A stretch of 64,000 nt of DNA from Bacteroidota bacterium (GCA_004295015.1 SHNE01000056.1:1-64000); one strand, 5' to 3'. Counted from the first letter of the stretch, positions 6,717-17,100 are shown. Translations and numbers: made by a program. Notes: generated by a model not told the origin, from the sequence alone.

Positions 6717-9287
6717 ATGTCCTATAGAATAGCCTTTTCAAGCCTTAACAAATTTATCGCTTTCTGTGCTTTGTTTTTTTGCTCACTCCATTCTGCGGGT
6801 CAAACCAACGGTGATTTCAGAACTGTACAAAACGGCAACTGGAACAATCCTGCAATTTGGGAGACCTTTAATTCCGGTACATGGAATGCTGCAAGCTACC
6901 CGCCAAATCAACTGCAAGGGAAAATTCTGATTCGCCACGCAATTATTGTCAGCGCTGATCAGGTATTCGATCAGGCTACTATTGATACAGCAGGCAGTTT
7001 AAATATCCCGCCCGGAGTAACGCTTACTGTGACCAATAGTACAGATGCCATTGAACTTCTTGTGTTCGGAACACTTGTCAATTCCGGAATGCTCTTCTTC
7101 TCTCCTTCTGCAATATTGAAAATAGACTCCGCAGGAACCTATGTGCATAACAGCAGTGTGGCATCTTCGGCTGTATTAGATGCAAGTCAAATGCATGCTC
7201 AGTCGAACTGGATCTACAGAGGAAATGGCAACCTTGCACCTCCTGTTACATTCAGCAATCGCCATTACGGAAATTTAACTTTTGAATCTTCAGCGGGCAG
7301 TTGGAGCCGAACAGTTTCCGGAAGCAATCCCTTCTCCTGCACAAGCCTGCGGATAGAGTCAAATGTGATGTTGCTAAATAATTATTCAGGCAATATGACG
7401 ATACATGGCGACCTAAGAATCAATGGTACGCTTGTAAATGGAAGTGGCGTACAAAAAATTATTCTTGACGGAAGCAATGCTCAATTAAGCGGTCTCAATC
7501 TGAATAATTTCTTTGACAGCCTAACTATACAAACAGGTTCTATTTATTCCTTGCTGGAGAACCTGCAGGTCTCCCCTGCTTCATCATTCACAATACTTGG
7601 AAAGCTAAATTGCAATTCGAAAACCATTAAGGGCAATAACAATGGAAGTAAAATCACATTGGCCGCAAATGCATGGATGGCTACCTCGCATCCGGGAGGT
7701 GTCATTGCCTCTATCATTGATTTTAGCACCGGTATCTTCAGCAAGGATGCCAACTATGAATTCACCGGATCAGGAAATCAAGATGTCAACTTCTACAATC
7801 CAAGTATTAATAATCTTTGGATTAATGCTTCGCCAACAGCCCTGCTTAGTTTAAAAAATAGTCTCCTAAGCATCTCAGGCAGATTATCCATACTCTCCGG
7901 TTTCTTTGCCATTGATTCGAATGAAGTACATTTTTCCGGAGCTTCAATTATGGGATTTTCCGAAAATCTATTATCCAACGAATTTTCTTCGATGCGTTTT
8001 TCGGGAATTGATTCAGCGATATATATTCCTGAATCCATCATTCAGCTTAAAAATTTATCATTGGATAAACCTGTGCATGATCTGCTTCTGATGAATGACT
8101 TGCTGGTCCATCAATCACTTTCTCTTCAAAGTGGCAGGATCAATACAGGATCTTTTAGCTTATCCATAAATGGAAATATCATCGGAGGAAGGGACTCCTC
8201 ATTCGTCAAAGGCACGCTGATAAGAACTATTCCTGCTTCCGACTCCCTTACATGTTTTTATCCTGTTGGAGGAAATTATTTTCAGCCCCTCACTTTCCAT
8301 GAAATCAATTGCAGTGTCGAAACAAAATTAAAAGTTAGTGCTTATGAATCTGTCCCTATTGGCAGCCCGGACGGCATAAGCCTGCAGGGAAATATGTACA
8401 ATCGTTACTTTCAAATTCAAGTTATCGGAAATAATGGGATCAGCTCGATAGGCAAAATCTCCTTACATCCGAAACTGATGAATCCATCTTTAACTGCACT
8501 TTCCAAAATAGGATTTTCAACTGACAATACATTGAATTCCTTTCACGGTATAGGCGGACTAATTTCATCTGACTCAATTTGGTCAACACAAAACTTGAGC
8601 GCTTGTCAGCTATCAGACTTAAACTCATCAGATGGAAGTTTCATTGGCATCGCCGATGAAGGCAACACGGGTGGAACCTATAATGATAGCACTTGCTCAA
8701 CTGTTTTAGAAATTAAAGTTTTTATCCAGGGATTTTATTCCGGCAATCAAAAGATGCGGGCTACAATAAATCCGCTATTGTATCCTTTGTTGTGTGATAC
8801 AATCCATGTTGAACTTCATAGCTCTTTGTTTCCTTATGATTGCATATCAACTTTTAAAACACTAGTAAGTACTGATGGTAAAATCAGAATTGACAAAAGC
8901 GGAGTTTCTAATGACGACTACTTTATTGTCTTAAAGCACCGGAATAGCCTTGAGACCTGGAGTAGCGTACCTGTATACTTCGATAGTTCTTTTACAAGCT
9001 ATGATTTCAGTCTTCAGAATAAAACCTTCGGAAACAATGCTGTCGAATTGGAACCTGGTGTATTTGGACTGTACAGTGGAGACATACAACAAGCTGATAC
9101 ATTAAACTCAAACATTCAGGATGGAAAAATTGACCAGGCTGACTTATTGAAAATGGAAGAAGATGTTTGGCAAATAAGCACAGGATATAAAAAATCAGAT
9201 CTTAACGGGGATGGAATTACCGATTTATCAGATTACAGTTTAATGGAAAATATTACTCAATTGAATTTAGAGGTCATCAGGCCCTAA
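6717..9287 (+). CDS. Large secreted protein with dockerin-like C-terminus
   Basis: An 856-residue exported protein. Residues 1-29 form a signal peptide (LNKFIAFCALFFCSLHSAGQ). Residues about 30-115 (GDFRTVQNGNWNNPAIWETF onward) are a beta-rich module common at the start of Bacteroidota surface proteins. The middle (about 116-640) is a long beta-strand-rich region that looks like a beta-helix or filament. Residues about 795-850 hold two calcium-loop segments, NIQDGKIDQADLLKMEEDV and SDLNGDGITDLSDYSLMENI, that form a type I dockerin-like pair. No T9SS tail is evident, so export or anchoring may rely on another route. No enzyme motif was seen. It converges with the hydrolase gene 18 bases away. 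Confidence 0.7.
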   Translation: MSYRIAFSSLNKFIAFCALFFCSLHSAGQTNGDFRTVQNGNWNNPAIWETFNSGTWNAASYPPNQLQGKILIRHAIIVSADQVFDQATIDTAGSLNIPPGVTLTVTNSTDAIELLVFGTLVNSGMLFFSPSAILKIDSAGTYVHNSSVASSAVLDASQMHAQSNWIYRGNGNLAPPVTFSNRHYGNLTFESSAGSWSRTVSGSNPFSCTSLRIESNVMLLNNYSGNMTIHGDLRINGTLVNGSGVQKIILDGSNAQLSGLNLNNFFDSLTIQTGSIYSLLENLQVSPASSFTILGKLNCNSKTIKGNNNGSKITLAANAWMATSHPGGVIASIIDFSTGIFSKDANYEFTGSGNQDVNFYNPSINNLWINASPTALLSLKNSLLSISGRLSILSGFFAIDSNEVHFSGASIMGFSENLLSNEFSSMRFSGIDSAIYIPESIIQLKNLSLDKPVHDLLLMNDLLVHQSLSLQSGRINTGSFSLSINGNIIGGRDSSFVKGTLIRTIPASDSLTCFYPVGGNYFQPLTFHEINCSVETKLKVSAYESVPIGSPDGISLQGNMYNRYFQIQVIGNNGISSIGKISLHPKLMNPSLTALSKIGFSTDNTLNSFHGIGGLISSDSIWSTQNLSACQLSDLNSSDGSFIGIADEGNTGGTYNDSTCSTVLEIKVFIQGFYSGNQKMRATINPLLYPLLCDTIHVELHSSLFPYDCISTFKTLVSTDGKIRIDKSGVSNDDYFIVLKHRNSLETWSSVPVYFDSSFTSYDFSLQNKTFGNNAVELEPGVFGLYSGDIQQADTLNSNIQDGKIDQADLLKMEEDVWQISTGYKKSDLNGDGITDLSDYSLMENITQLNLEVIRP

Positions 9288-9305
9288 TCAATACGATATG
9301 TGAGC

Positions 9306-10499
9306 CTAATATTCAAGTTTTATTAATTTAACGGTCATGAACGAATTCAAATTCTTTAATCTTATAAAGTACATGCCTGATAATAAATTGTGAAGATCCA
9401 AATAAAGTTCTGTTTGTGAATCTGAAATTAATCCTTCCTGAATAATCCGTCCATCTATACTCAATAATTGGTAAGCGGAATTTTTTCCTATGGCGCTTCT
9501 ATTCACTATGCTTATCTCATTAACAAAAGGGTTAGGGTAAATCTGCCACTGTTCTGAATCATTCAATTTGCTAATATCTGTTGTCTGACTGCAGCTCATG
9601 CAATTCATAGAATAATTTACTGTGGAGTCATTCACTAACACAGAATCCAATAAGAGCTGTGAGTGACAATTCATACGAAGTTGCTTATCCAGCCAGGGTA
9701 AAAGATAGCGAAGTATTATTTCATGCTGTACTGTTCGCGTAATGGTTGGCGCCGGAGTGCAGCTTGCTTCTCCGATGTTACAATAAAAATTATCATCTGC
9801 CATCTGGCAATGACTCCCTCCGATGATATCAACGAAGTACTTGCACTGACTTTGCATGGAATCGTAGACAGGTATTTGATTAGTCACCGGTGGAGTCACG
9901 CAATCATTTCCACCGGAAAAAATTAATGCAGGAATAGTAATTTGACCGGATGCAGCAATAGCCGAAGGATTTGTTTCTGCTGCGGCAAAATTCACAACTG
10001 CGGTAATCATAGAATCGAACTGGACAGCGAGCAGGGAAGCGCCGCCGCCCATAGAATGTCCCATCACACAAGATGTTGAGTCAATTCGATTAACAAAAAT
10101 GGATGTTGAGTCTTCACCAAGATTTTTCATGGCTCCAACTAAAAAAGCAAGGTCTTTTCCAAACTCGAGATGTTGGGGAGATATCCCGCTTTCGGTTGTC
10201 GGAAAAATAAGAATATACCCCTCCGGAACTAAAGCTTGCCAGAGGTAAGCATAGGAATCCCATGACATAAGAAAACCATGACCAAAAACAATAAGTGGAA
10301 ATTTACCGCTTGTAATAAGACTTAAAGGAACATCATCCCCTGTTGAATCTGCCGGATAATAAATTTGTGCAGGAATGCTGCGGCTTTGACGAAGAGAATC
10401 GATAAAACTAATTTGGGTATGACCAATACCTGTTTGCGCTGAAGCAGGAAATAAATTTACAGAGAAGAAAAATATAAAAAGCAATTCTTTCCACTTCAT
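9306..10499 (-). CDS. Secreted alpha/beta hydrolase (chlorophyllase/dienelactone-hydrolase-like), T9SS-sorted
   Basis: A 397-residue protein. Residues 1-21 are a signal peptide (ending PASAQ). Residues about 25-280 form an alpha/beta hydrolase: oxyanion region FGHGF (72-76), nucleophile S149 in GHSMGG, probable acid D199 in SGGNDC, and base H230 in GGSHC. This triad arrangement resembles chlorophyllase-like and polyester-hydrolase-like esterases, but the substrate cannot be inferred. Extra cysteines (C200, C219, C231, C240) suggest disulfides. Residues about 315-397 are a T9SS type A tail with IYPNPFVNEI, GRIIQEG and MYFIRLKN motifs. The enzyme is therefore predicted to work at the cell surface or outside the cell. 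Confidence 0.8.
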   Translation of the reverse strand: MKWKELLFIFFFSVNLFPASAQTGIGHTQISFIDSLRQSRSIPAQIYYPADSTGDDVPLSLITSGKFPLIVFGHGFLMSWDSYAYLWQALVPEGYILIFPTTESGISPQHLEFGKDLAFLVGAMKNLGEDSTSIFVNRIDSTSCVMGHSMGGGASLLAVQFDSMITAVVNFAAAETNPSAIAASGQITIPALIFSGGNDCVTPPVTNQIPVYDSMQSQCKYFVDIIGGSHCQMADDNFYCNIGEASCTPAPTITRTVQHEIILRYLLPWLDKQLRMNCHSQLLLDSVLVNDSTVNYSMNCMSCSQTTDISKLNDSEQWQIYPNPFVNEISIVNRSAIGKNSAYQLLSIDGRIIQEGLISDSQTELYLDLHNLLSGMYFIRLKNLNSFMTVKLIKLEY

Positions 10500-10543
10500 G
10501 AAACGATGAATTTTACTCTACCTTATGGAATCTTTTTTGTATT

Positions 10544-10551
10544 CAAAGGTA
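10544..10551 (-). promoter_or_regulatory. -7 box of the hydrolase gene
   Basis: TACCTTTG on the minus strand is a perfect TAnnTTTG about 45 bases upstream of the hydrolase ATG. No convincing -33 TTG was found at the usual distance. Confidence 0.4.
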
Positions 10552-10575
10552 TAGTTAGCATGAAGGTAAATAAAA

Positions 10576-11088
10576 TTATCCCGGATTATAGGCTTCCAGT
10601 TTGCTCATCAATGCTTTTCGCGCATTATGAATCCGAACCTTAACCGTGCCAAGAGGAATTTGCAGCTCTTGGGCTATTTCATCGTATTTGTAACCACGGT
10701 AACTCATCATGAAGGGCACCTTCAATTTGTCATTAAGCCCTTGCACGGCTTTTTCTATGTCCTTCATCACCAAATTCGATTCGCCATCATTCCTGTGCGT
10801 AATTGAAGATGAATTGATAAAATACTGATCATCGGTTGGGTCGTTAAATATCCCGGACTTCATCGCACGTCGGTAATTATTGATGAAGATATTCCTCATG
10901 ATCGTGTACAACCATGCTTTGATATTTGTTCCTGATTGAAATTTCTCAGCGTTTACCAAGGCTTTCAACATGGTGTCTTGTGTAAGATCTTCAGCCGCTT
11001 CAGGATTTCTGGTTAGTTTCATGGCAAAGGCTTTCAAGGGTGGAGTGTGACCTGTTACCAGTTCAGTGAATTGCTTTTCTAGTTTCAT
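10576..11088 (-). CDS. ECF-type RNA polymerase sigma factor
   Basis: A 170-residue sigma factor of the extracytoplasmic-function group. Region 2 is in residues about 15-85, with RNPEAAEDLTQDTMLKAL and the -10-binding segment TNIKAWLYTIMRNIFINNYR. Region 4 is in residues about 110-165 with the helix-turn-helix YKYDEIAQELQIPLGTVKVR. Regions 1.1 and 3 are absent, as expected. No anti-sigma gene lies next to it: upstream is a glycosyltransferase and downstream a hydrolase. Control may therefore be transcriptional, and its promoter region contains a duplicated block (11099-11192). Confidence 0.9.
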   Translation of the reverse strand: MKLEKQFTELVTGHTPPLKAFAMKLTRNPEAAEDLTQDTMLKALVNAEKFQSGTNIKAWLYTIMRNIFINNYRRAMKSGIFNDPTDDQYFINSSSITHRNDGESNLVMKDIEKAVQGLNDKLKVPFMMSYRGYKYDEIAQELQIPLGTVKVRIHNARKALMSKLEAYNPG

Positions 11089-11098
11089 GGCGGTAGTA

Positions 11099-11192
11099 TG
11101 TTTAATGTTTATTTAATATTGTTAAACAAAGATACAATAATATTCCAACAATTCTACTTTTGTTTAATTTTTATTAATATTTGTTAAACAAG
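11099..11192 (-). repeat. Duplicated 32-base block in the sigma-factor promoter
   Basis: Two imperfect copies, 11099-11130 and 11161-11192, start 62 bases apart. Both begin TGTTTAAT and end TTGTTAAACAA on the plus strand and differ only by a few substitutions and small shifts. Each copy is itself an inverted repeat (TGTTTAA...TTAAACA). A perfect -7 box TATCTTTG (11127-11134, minus strand) overlaps the end of the gene-proximal copy. These are likely regulator-binding sites or duplicated promoters. Confidence 0.6.
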
Positions 11193-11329
11193 ATCAAATT
11201 AAAAAAACCCTGATAATCAGAGATTTACGAGGAGCATGCAGTCGGGCTTGGGTTTGGAGTAAAAAAAATACTACAATGCACAGGCCGGTAGCACCGGGTT
11301 CACGAGGCTTGTAGAGAAAAAAATGCTGA

Positions 11330-12076
11330 CTAATTCTTCCTTAAAAAGGATACAACATACAGACCGGAAGAAGCGATTGCGTATTGGAAAGATACCAGTA
11401 AAACGCCCAGTCCATAATTGATACTCCTGAAAAAACCAATCGAAGAGCCTTCCGGAAAATACTTTGTCGGACATGTTATTTCAGCAACATCAAATCCATG
11501 ATAAAACATCTGAGCCACGATTTGATTGTCAAAAACAAAATTGTCGGAGTTCTTCGTATACGGCACGGTTTCAAGAACCTTACGATGCATGGCTCTGTAA
11601 CCAGTGTGATATTCACTCAGCTTCTGATTCATCAGGAGATTCTGAGAAAAAGTTAGTATTCGGTTAAAAAAATATTTATAGCGAGGCATTCCTCCCTTTA
11701 TTGCTCCTTTCCCAAGAATCCTCGAACCAAAAACGACAGGATACAAACCACTTGCAATCAAGGAAGCCATAGGAGCAATAAGTTGTGGCGCATATTGATA
11801 ATCCGGATGCAACATAATAACTATATCGGCTCCCAATTCAAGTGCTTTATTATAGCAGGTCTTTTGATTTCCTCCATAACCAAGATTCTTACTATGAACG
11901 ATCACGTGTTTAATTCCCAGCTCATGTGCAAGCTTGACGGTATCATCCTTACTTGCGTCATCGACAAGAATTACTTCGTCAACAATATCAAATGGAATTT
12001 CAGAATAGGCATCCTTCAGTGTATGCTCAGCATTAAATGCAGGCATTACGACTATAATTTTATTTCCCTTTAACAT
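11330..12076 (-). CDS. GT2 glycosyltransferase, dolichyl/polyprenyl-phosphate sugar synthase-like
   Basis: A 248-residue family-2 glycosyltransferase. It opens IIVVMPAFNAEHTL, has the nucleotide-binding VILVDDASKDDT (about residues 36-47), the metal motif region IVIMLHPDYQYAP (about 86-98) and an acceptor-side FGSRILGKGAIKGGMPRYKY. Overall layout resembles Dpm1-like enzymes that transfer a sugar from a nucleotide donor to a polyprenyl phosphate. A hydrophobic C-terminal segment (about 218-245) may anchor it to the inner membrane. Its start overlaps the end of the TMTC-like gene by 17 bases, so the two are co-transcribed and translationally coupled. Confidence 0.85.
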   Translation of the reverse strand: MLKGNKIIVVMPAFNAEHTLKDAYSEIPFDIVDEVILVDDASKDDTVKLAHELGIKHVIVHSKNLGYGGNQKTCYNKALELGADIVIMLHPDYQYAPQLIAPMASLIASGLYPVVFGSRILGKGAIKGGMPRYKYFFNRILTFSQNLLMNQKLSEYHTGYRAMHRKVLETVPYTKNSDNFVFDNQIVAQMFYHGFDVAEITCPTKYFPEGSSIGFFRSINYGLGVLLVSFQYAIASSGLYVVSFLRKN

Positions 12077-14006
12077 AATCCGCCGGATTTATTCCTAAAC
12101 TCTTAAGGTATTCAGGATTGATATTATGTCCATTTTCAAGTGCCTTTACTGCATCAATAACCGACTCTTCCTTTCTGTTCAATTGAAACAAGATCATGGA
12201 CCGATTCAAATAATACAAACCGGTTTGCTTGAGCTTCAAAGCCTCATCATAGCAATTTAAGGCTTCCTCAAATCGGCCAAGTCTAAAATTTGCCTCGCCC
12301 ATGAAACTCCAAATATCGGGATTGGGCTCATTCTTAATTCTCAGGTAGGAGCTAAAATCATTTATTGCTGCCTCATAATCTCCTTTACTCATCCTAAGCA
12401 TTGCCCTGTTTGCATAAGCACTGTGGGAATTAGAATCCAGTGACAAAGCTGTATTGAAGTCAGCCAATGCTTTCTCAGGTTCACCTGTGCTTGCAAAAGC
12501 TGCACCCCTGTTCTCATATGCTTTTACATTTATTTTACTCAAGGAAATACATTGATTATAATCCTTGATTGCATTTGCATAATCTCTATTCGCAAAATAA
12601 ATATTTCCTCTGTTCACCCATGCATCCGGCTCTCTGTTTCCTAAAGCGATGGCTTTGGAATAACATTCAAAAGCCTTTTCGCTATTCCCTGCCCGTTTAT
12701 ATAACAAACCACGATTCACGTAAGCCCGACTACCGGGAGCGACCTTTATTGCCTGATCCCACAAAGCCTCCCCATTCTTCCATGTGGCCGCCTGAGTATA
12801 GCTTAGTTTCATCAGTACAATCGCAATGACAGCAAAACCTGTCACTAAAATTATATTTACTTTGCCTTTTGCATCGAAGAAATATTTTGTGCTGAAATGT
12901 CCAATCAGAATAAAAAGTCCAAGTATAGGAAGATAGGCATAACGGTCTGCAATTACAGCATTTCCAACAGGGATCAATTGAATAACGAGCAGTAGATTCA
13001 ACAAATAAAAAATAATTGCAAATGCTATAATCCTATTTGATCGAAAAGTCCGGACCATAAGGAGTAAAAGAATCAGACAAAAAAACGGAGCGATATAATA
13101 CACCGTCGGAAATGTGGAGGATGGCTCAGGAAAGGGATAGAATGCACAAAGCCCTATAGGAAAAACTGTCTTCACAGCGTACATCATTATTCCATAACAG
13201 GCAATAAGCAATCTTTCAATGAATGAAAATGATTCAGCGAACAGAGTTGCACCTGCACTTTTTTGCCCCTGCATACTGAGTAGACCCATCAGGACAGACA
13301 GCAATAAAAATGGCAGCTTTTCAATATAGCTTCCAAGTTGATTGATCCGGTTTTTATAAAAATCAATAGAAAGCAAGACTAATGGAAATATAACCGCTGC
13401 CGGTTTAGAGAGAAGGCTTAGAATAAAAAATATCAATACAGGAAGGAGAAAAGCCCATTTTCTTTTTTCCAGATATATTAAGTAGAATATCAATCCTAAA
13501 AGAAAAAATAAAGAATATAAAACATCTTTTCTTTCAGAAACCCATGCAACTGATTCAACATGGAGTGGGTGAATTCCGAACAACAAGGCAATGGCAAAGG
13601 CTATCCACACACTAAAACTTCCCAGTCTGATTATGAAAAAGAAAACAAGAATAGAATTAATGACATGAAGAATCAGATTAAAAGCATGATATGAGAAAGG
13701 ATTTTTCCCGCTTATAGCGAAATTTATAGCCAGTGAATACATGGTTAAAGGATGGTAATTTCCCTGAACCGGCTTCGTCAGTAATTCATTGAAATTTGTC
13801 AAAGATTGAATGTCGGAATTATTCAGTACATAATCCTCATCATCCCAATTTACAAAACCAGCATTAAAAACAGGTAAATAAGTTATGGTGATTGCAATTG
13901 CCAGCACCATGATAAACCATCCTTTATTCTGCTTTTTCAGAGGAGGTTCAGTCCTTTCTATTCTACCTGATTCGTTCCGGCCAGTGCGTCGCGCCATATA
14001 AACCAA
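12060..14006 (-). CDS. TMTC-like membrane glycosyltransferase with C-terminal TPR repeats
   Basis: A 648-residue protein. Residues about 28-400 have around ten membrane segments; residues about 415-640 are six to seven tetratricopeptide repeats (pattern A-x-x-x-R-G-x-x-Y and A-x-x-D-F/Y). The N-terminal half carries the hallmarks of TMTC proteins. These are an acidic first-loop motif VNWDDEDYVLNN (candidate catalytic DD of GT-C enzymes), YHPLTMYSLAINFAI, and LLFGIHPLHVESVAWVSERK. It also has a later LLSKPAAVIFP. Animal TMTC proteins are O-mannosyltransferases that use dolichyl-phosphate mannose. The overlapping Dpm1-like gene would supply the equivalent polyprenyl-phosphate sugar. Substrate and sugar are unknown. 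The start may be M1 or M4. Confidence 0.8.
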   Translation of the reverse strand: MVYMARRTGRNESGRIERTEPPLKKQNKGWFIMVLAIAITITYLPVFNAGFVNWDDEDYVLNNSDIQSLTNFNELLTKPVQGNYHPLTMYSLAINFAISGKNPFSYHAFNLILHVINSILVFFFIIRLGSFSVWIAFAIALLFGIHPLHVESVAWVSERKDVLYSLFFLLGLIFYLIYLEKRKWAFLLPVLIFFILSLLSKPAAVIFPLVLLSIDFYKNRINQLGSYIEKLPFLLLSVLMGLLSMQGQKSAGATLFAESFSFIERLLIACYGIMMYAVKTVFPIGLCAFYPFPEPSSTFPTVYYIAPFFCLILLLLMVRTFRSNRIIAFAIIFYLLNLLLVIQLIPVGNAVIADRYAYLPILGLFILIGHFSTKYFFDAKGKVNIILVTGFAVIAIVLMKLSYTQAATWKNGEALWDQAIKVAPGSRAYVNRGLLYKRAGNSEKAFECYSKAIALGNREPDAWVNRGNIYFANRDYANAIKDYNQCISLSKINVKAYENRGAAFASTGEPEKALADFNTALSLDSNSHSAYANRAMLRMSKGDYEAAINDFSSYLRIKNEPNPDIWSFMGEANFRLGRFEEALNCYDEALKLKQTGLYYLNRSMILFQLNRKEESVIDAVKALENGHNINPEYLKSLGINPADYVKGK

Positions 14007-14095
14007 TAAATACTTAGAAAATAATTAATGCAAAGTAATTAAACCATGGGAGAACATCAAGACCTGACTGTTCATTCAAGCTGTACTATTAAACA

Positions 14096-14125
14096 AAAAT
14101 GGCCCACCCGAAGGAAGGCCATTTT
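14096..14125 (-). terminator. Terminator of the giant repeat-protein gene
   Basis: AAAATGGCC (14096-14104) pairs with GGCCATTTT (14117-14125). On the minus strand the stem is followed by a T-rich tract. It lies 25 bases past the stop codon at 14150. Confidence 0.7.
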
Positions 14126-14149
14126 CTAACATCAGTGAGTAAAAGAATT

Positions 14150-17100
14150 TTACTCAACAACGAATCGTGAAGTCCAGGACGATTTTTCATCCCTGACATG
14201 CAAGAGATAAACTCCGGCAGCAAAATTTCTAACATCGATAAAGTCGGTATATGCACCGCTGACCGCTCTCAAATCTCTAAAAATTATCTGACGACCGTCT
14301 GAAGTGAAAACCTGAATAGTTGCTTTAGAGGAGGTGGCTGCACTCCATTCAAGATTCAACTTCTCATGTGTTGGGTTCGGATAAATTTTGAAAGAAGTTA
14401 GTTTAATTGATTCATCAATGGCAACACTTACCATCACGACAACAATATCAGATCCGGTACAACCATTCGAATCGGAAACAATTACTGAATAGCTTCCTGA
14501 TGTATTTACTAAAAGGGTGCGGGTAGTATCCGAATTTGACCAGAGGTAAGTATAGAACCCGGCTCCGGGATCAAGCATTACTGATTGACCGCTTTGAATA
14601 ATCACAGTATCAGGTCCGATATTAACGAACAATTCAGGATGGATCGTAGCTGTTACAGGCACTGCCGGGCTCGGGCATCTGTCACCCGCAATAGCATAAT
14701 AAGTTGTTATGGTATCAATGACAGGTGTAACAAAAATATTACCGGAATCCAACAGCACACCGGCACCGGCAGCATCATACCATCTTACAATATCATTCGA
14801 GGTGGCTGTCAGGCTAACAGAGCCTGTTCCGCAAGCAAAACCATTCTCTATAACAAGAAACTGACTGGTAGGAATAACCACAGCAGTAACTGCACGTCTT
14901 ATACTCCTGCATATATCACCAACTTCGACGAAGTAGGTAGTGCTTGTAGAAATATTCGGAGTAGTAAATGTAGCACCTGTTCCAACCTGTGAACCACCAA
15001 TTGCAGCATCAAACCAATAGATTGAATCACTTGAAACAGCGTTAAGAGTAAGTTGCCCGGATCCACAAACCGAATCCGGTGTAACTGATGGAGCACTCGG
15101 CATAGCAAGTATTTCAGCACTCACCGGAACCCTGTTGCTATTACAACCCAGGCCGGCATCAGCATAGAAAACTGTATTAGAACTAATCACCGGTGTATTG
15201 AACGTTGGCCCGGTTCCCAATAAAGTTCCCCCGGAAGGCTGGTCATACCAATTGATTTGATTTGATGATACTCCGGTAAGTGTAACGGAGCCGGGGCCGC
15301 AACGCTCTCCATCGGTAAGCGTAGGTGCCGCAGGTTGCGAAGTGATGATCGCTTTTACCCTTGTTCTGATACTTGGGCATATATCACCTGCTTCAGCATA
15401 ATAATTTTCATCGGAAGAAAGCGATGGGGTAGTAAATGAAGCACCAACAAAAAGCACAGGCCCACCTGTTGAATGCTCATACCAACGAATGGTTTGGCTT
15501 GAAATAGCCGTTAAGGTAACCACGCCTGATCCGCATCGTGAAACATCACTTGCCACAGGTGATGCAGTTGGCGGAGTTATTAATGCATTCACAGCAACTC
15601 TCAGACTTCTGCAATCATTTCCTGTTTCAACGTAATAGGTTGTATTTACAGAAATTGAAGGAGTGGTGTATGTAGTACCTGTTGCAACAGAGCTTCCGCC
15701 ACTGGATACGGTATACCAATAAATTTGCTCAGGAGAACTTGCTGCTAAGGTGACAGTACCTGCTCCACATCTTGAAGAATCTGCTGTAACCGGTACGGCA
15801 GGCAGAGAAGTTATTGTTGCAGTAACCGGTACCCGAGCACTATTGCAGCCCTGACCTGCATCTGCATAGAAGGTGGTAGTACTCGAAATGGAAGGAGTAT
15901 TAAAGGTCGCACCGGTATCAAGCAAAGTTCCACCTGATGCAACACTGTACCAATTGATGCGAGTTGAAGATGAACCCGTCAGCACCACACTTCCTGAACC
16001 ACATCGGCTGCCACCGCTAAGTACAGGTGTGGCAGGGAGCGAGCTGATGATGGCTTGCACCGGTACCCTCGGACTGATACAGGTTGTACCGGTCTCAACA
16101 TAATAGGTGGTAGTAGAAGCAAGAGATGGTGTAGTATAGGAAGTTCCCGTTCCAATTGCTGTACCACCACTTGCAACACTATACCAGGCGATGGAAGAAC
16201 CTGCAGTTGCAGTCAGTGTAACAACACCCGGACCACAACGTGACACATTAGATGCAGATGGAGCTGCCGGAATACTATTAATAATTGCCTGAACAGAAAT
16301 TCTGTTACTACGACATGTGTTTCCTGCTTCCACATAATAAGTAGTCGTTGAAGTGATGGATGGGGTCGTAAATGAGGGACCTGTAAATAAAAGATTAGCT
16401 CCACTTGCTGAATCATACCAATAGACTTGTTCCGTTGAACTCGCATTCAGAGTAACTGAACCTTGTCCACATCTGGAAACATTGCTTGCTGTTGGTGCGG
16501 CAGGACCTGAGAGTATTATTGCCTGAACAGCAGTTCGTGTAAGACTGCGGCAATTATTCCCTGCCTCGGCATAGTATGTTGTGGTGTTGCTTATTATCGG
16601 TGTCGTAAATGAACTTCCCGTTGACAGAGCAGTTCCCCCACTTGCATTGGCAAACCAATATATTTGTTCCGGAGAACTTGCAGTTAAAACAAGCGTGCCG
16701 GTTCCACATCGGGAACTATTGGATGCAGAAGGAGCAGCAGGCTCAACTCCAATTATAGCCCGAACAGGGATGCGATTACTTATACAGCTTGTTCCGGTTT
16801 CGATGTAGTAAGTTGTTGTTGAAGTTAAAACAGGTGTTGTATAAGATGTTCCGGTCGTAAAGGCAATGCCGCCGGAAGACTGGCTGAACCATGATATTGG
16901 TGTTGGAGCGCTGGCAGTTAATGTAACTGATCCACTTCCGCATCGGGTAACATCTATGGTTGATGGAGGAGCCGGTATCGGATTTATTATTGCCTGAACA
17001 GAAATTCGATTACTGCGACAAACATTTCCGGTCTCCACATAATAGGTAGTGGTATTACTGATAGACGGAGTTGTGAACGGATTACCGGTGAACAAGAGTG

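Noticed and set aside
11271-11474. Minus-strand frame overlapping the 3' end of the GT2 gene
   Set aside because: Different frame from a clear glycosyltransferase and no protein features.
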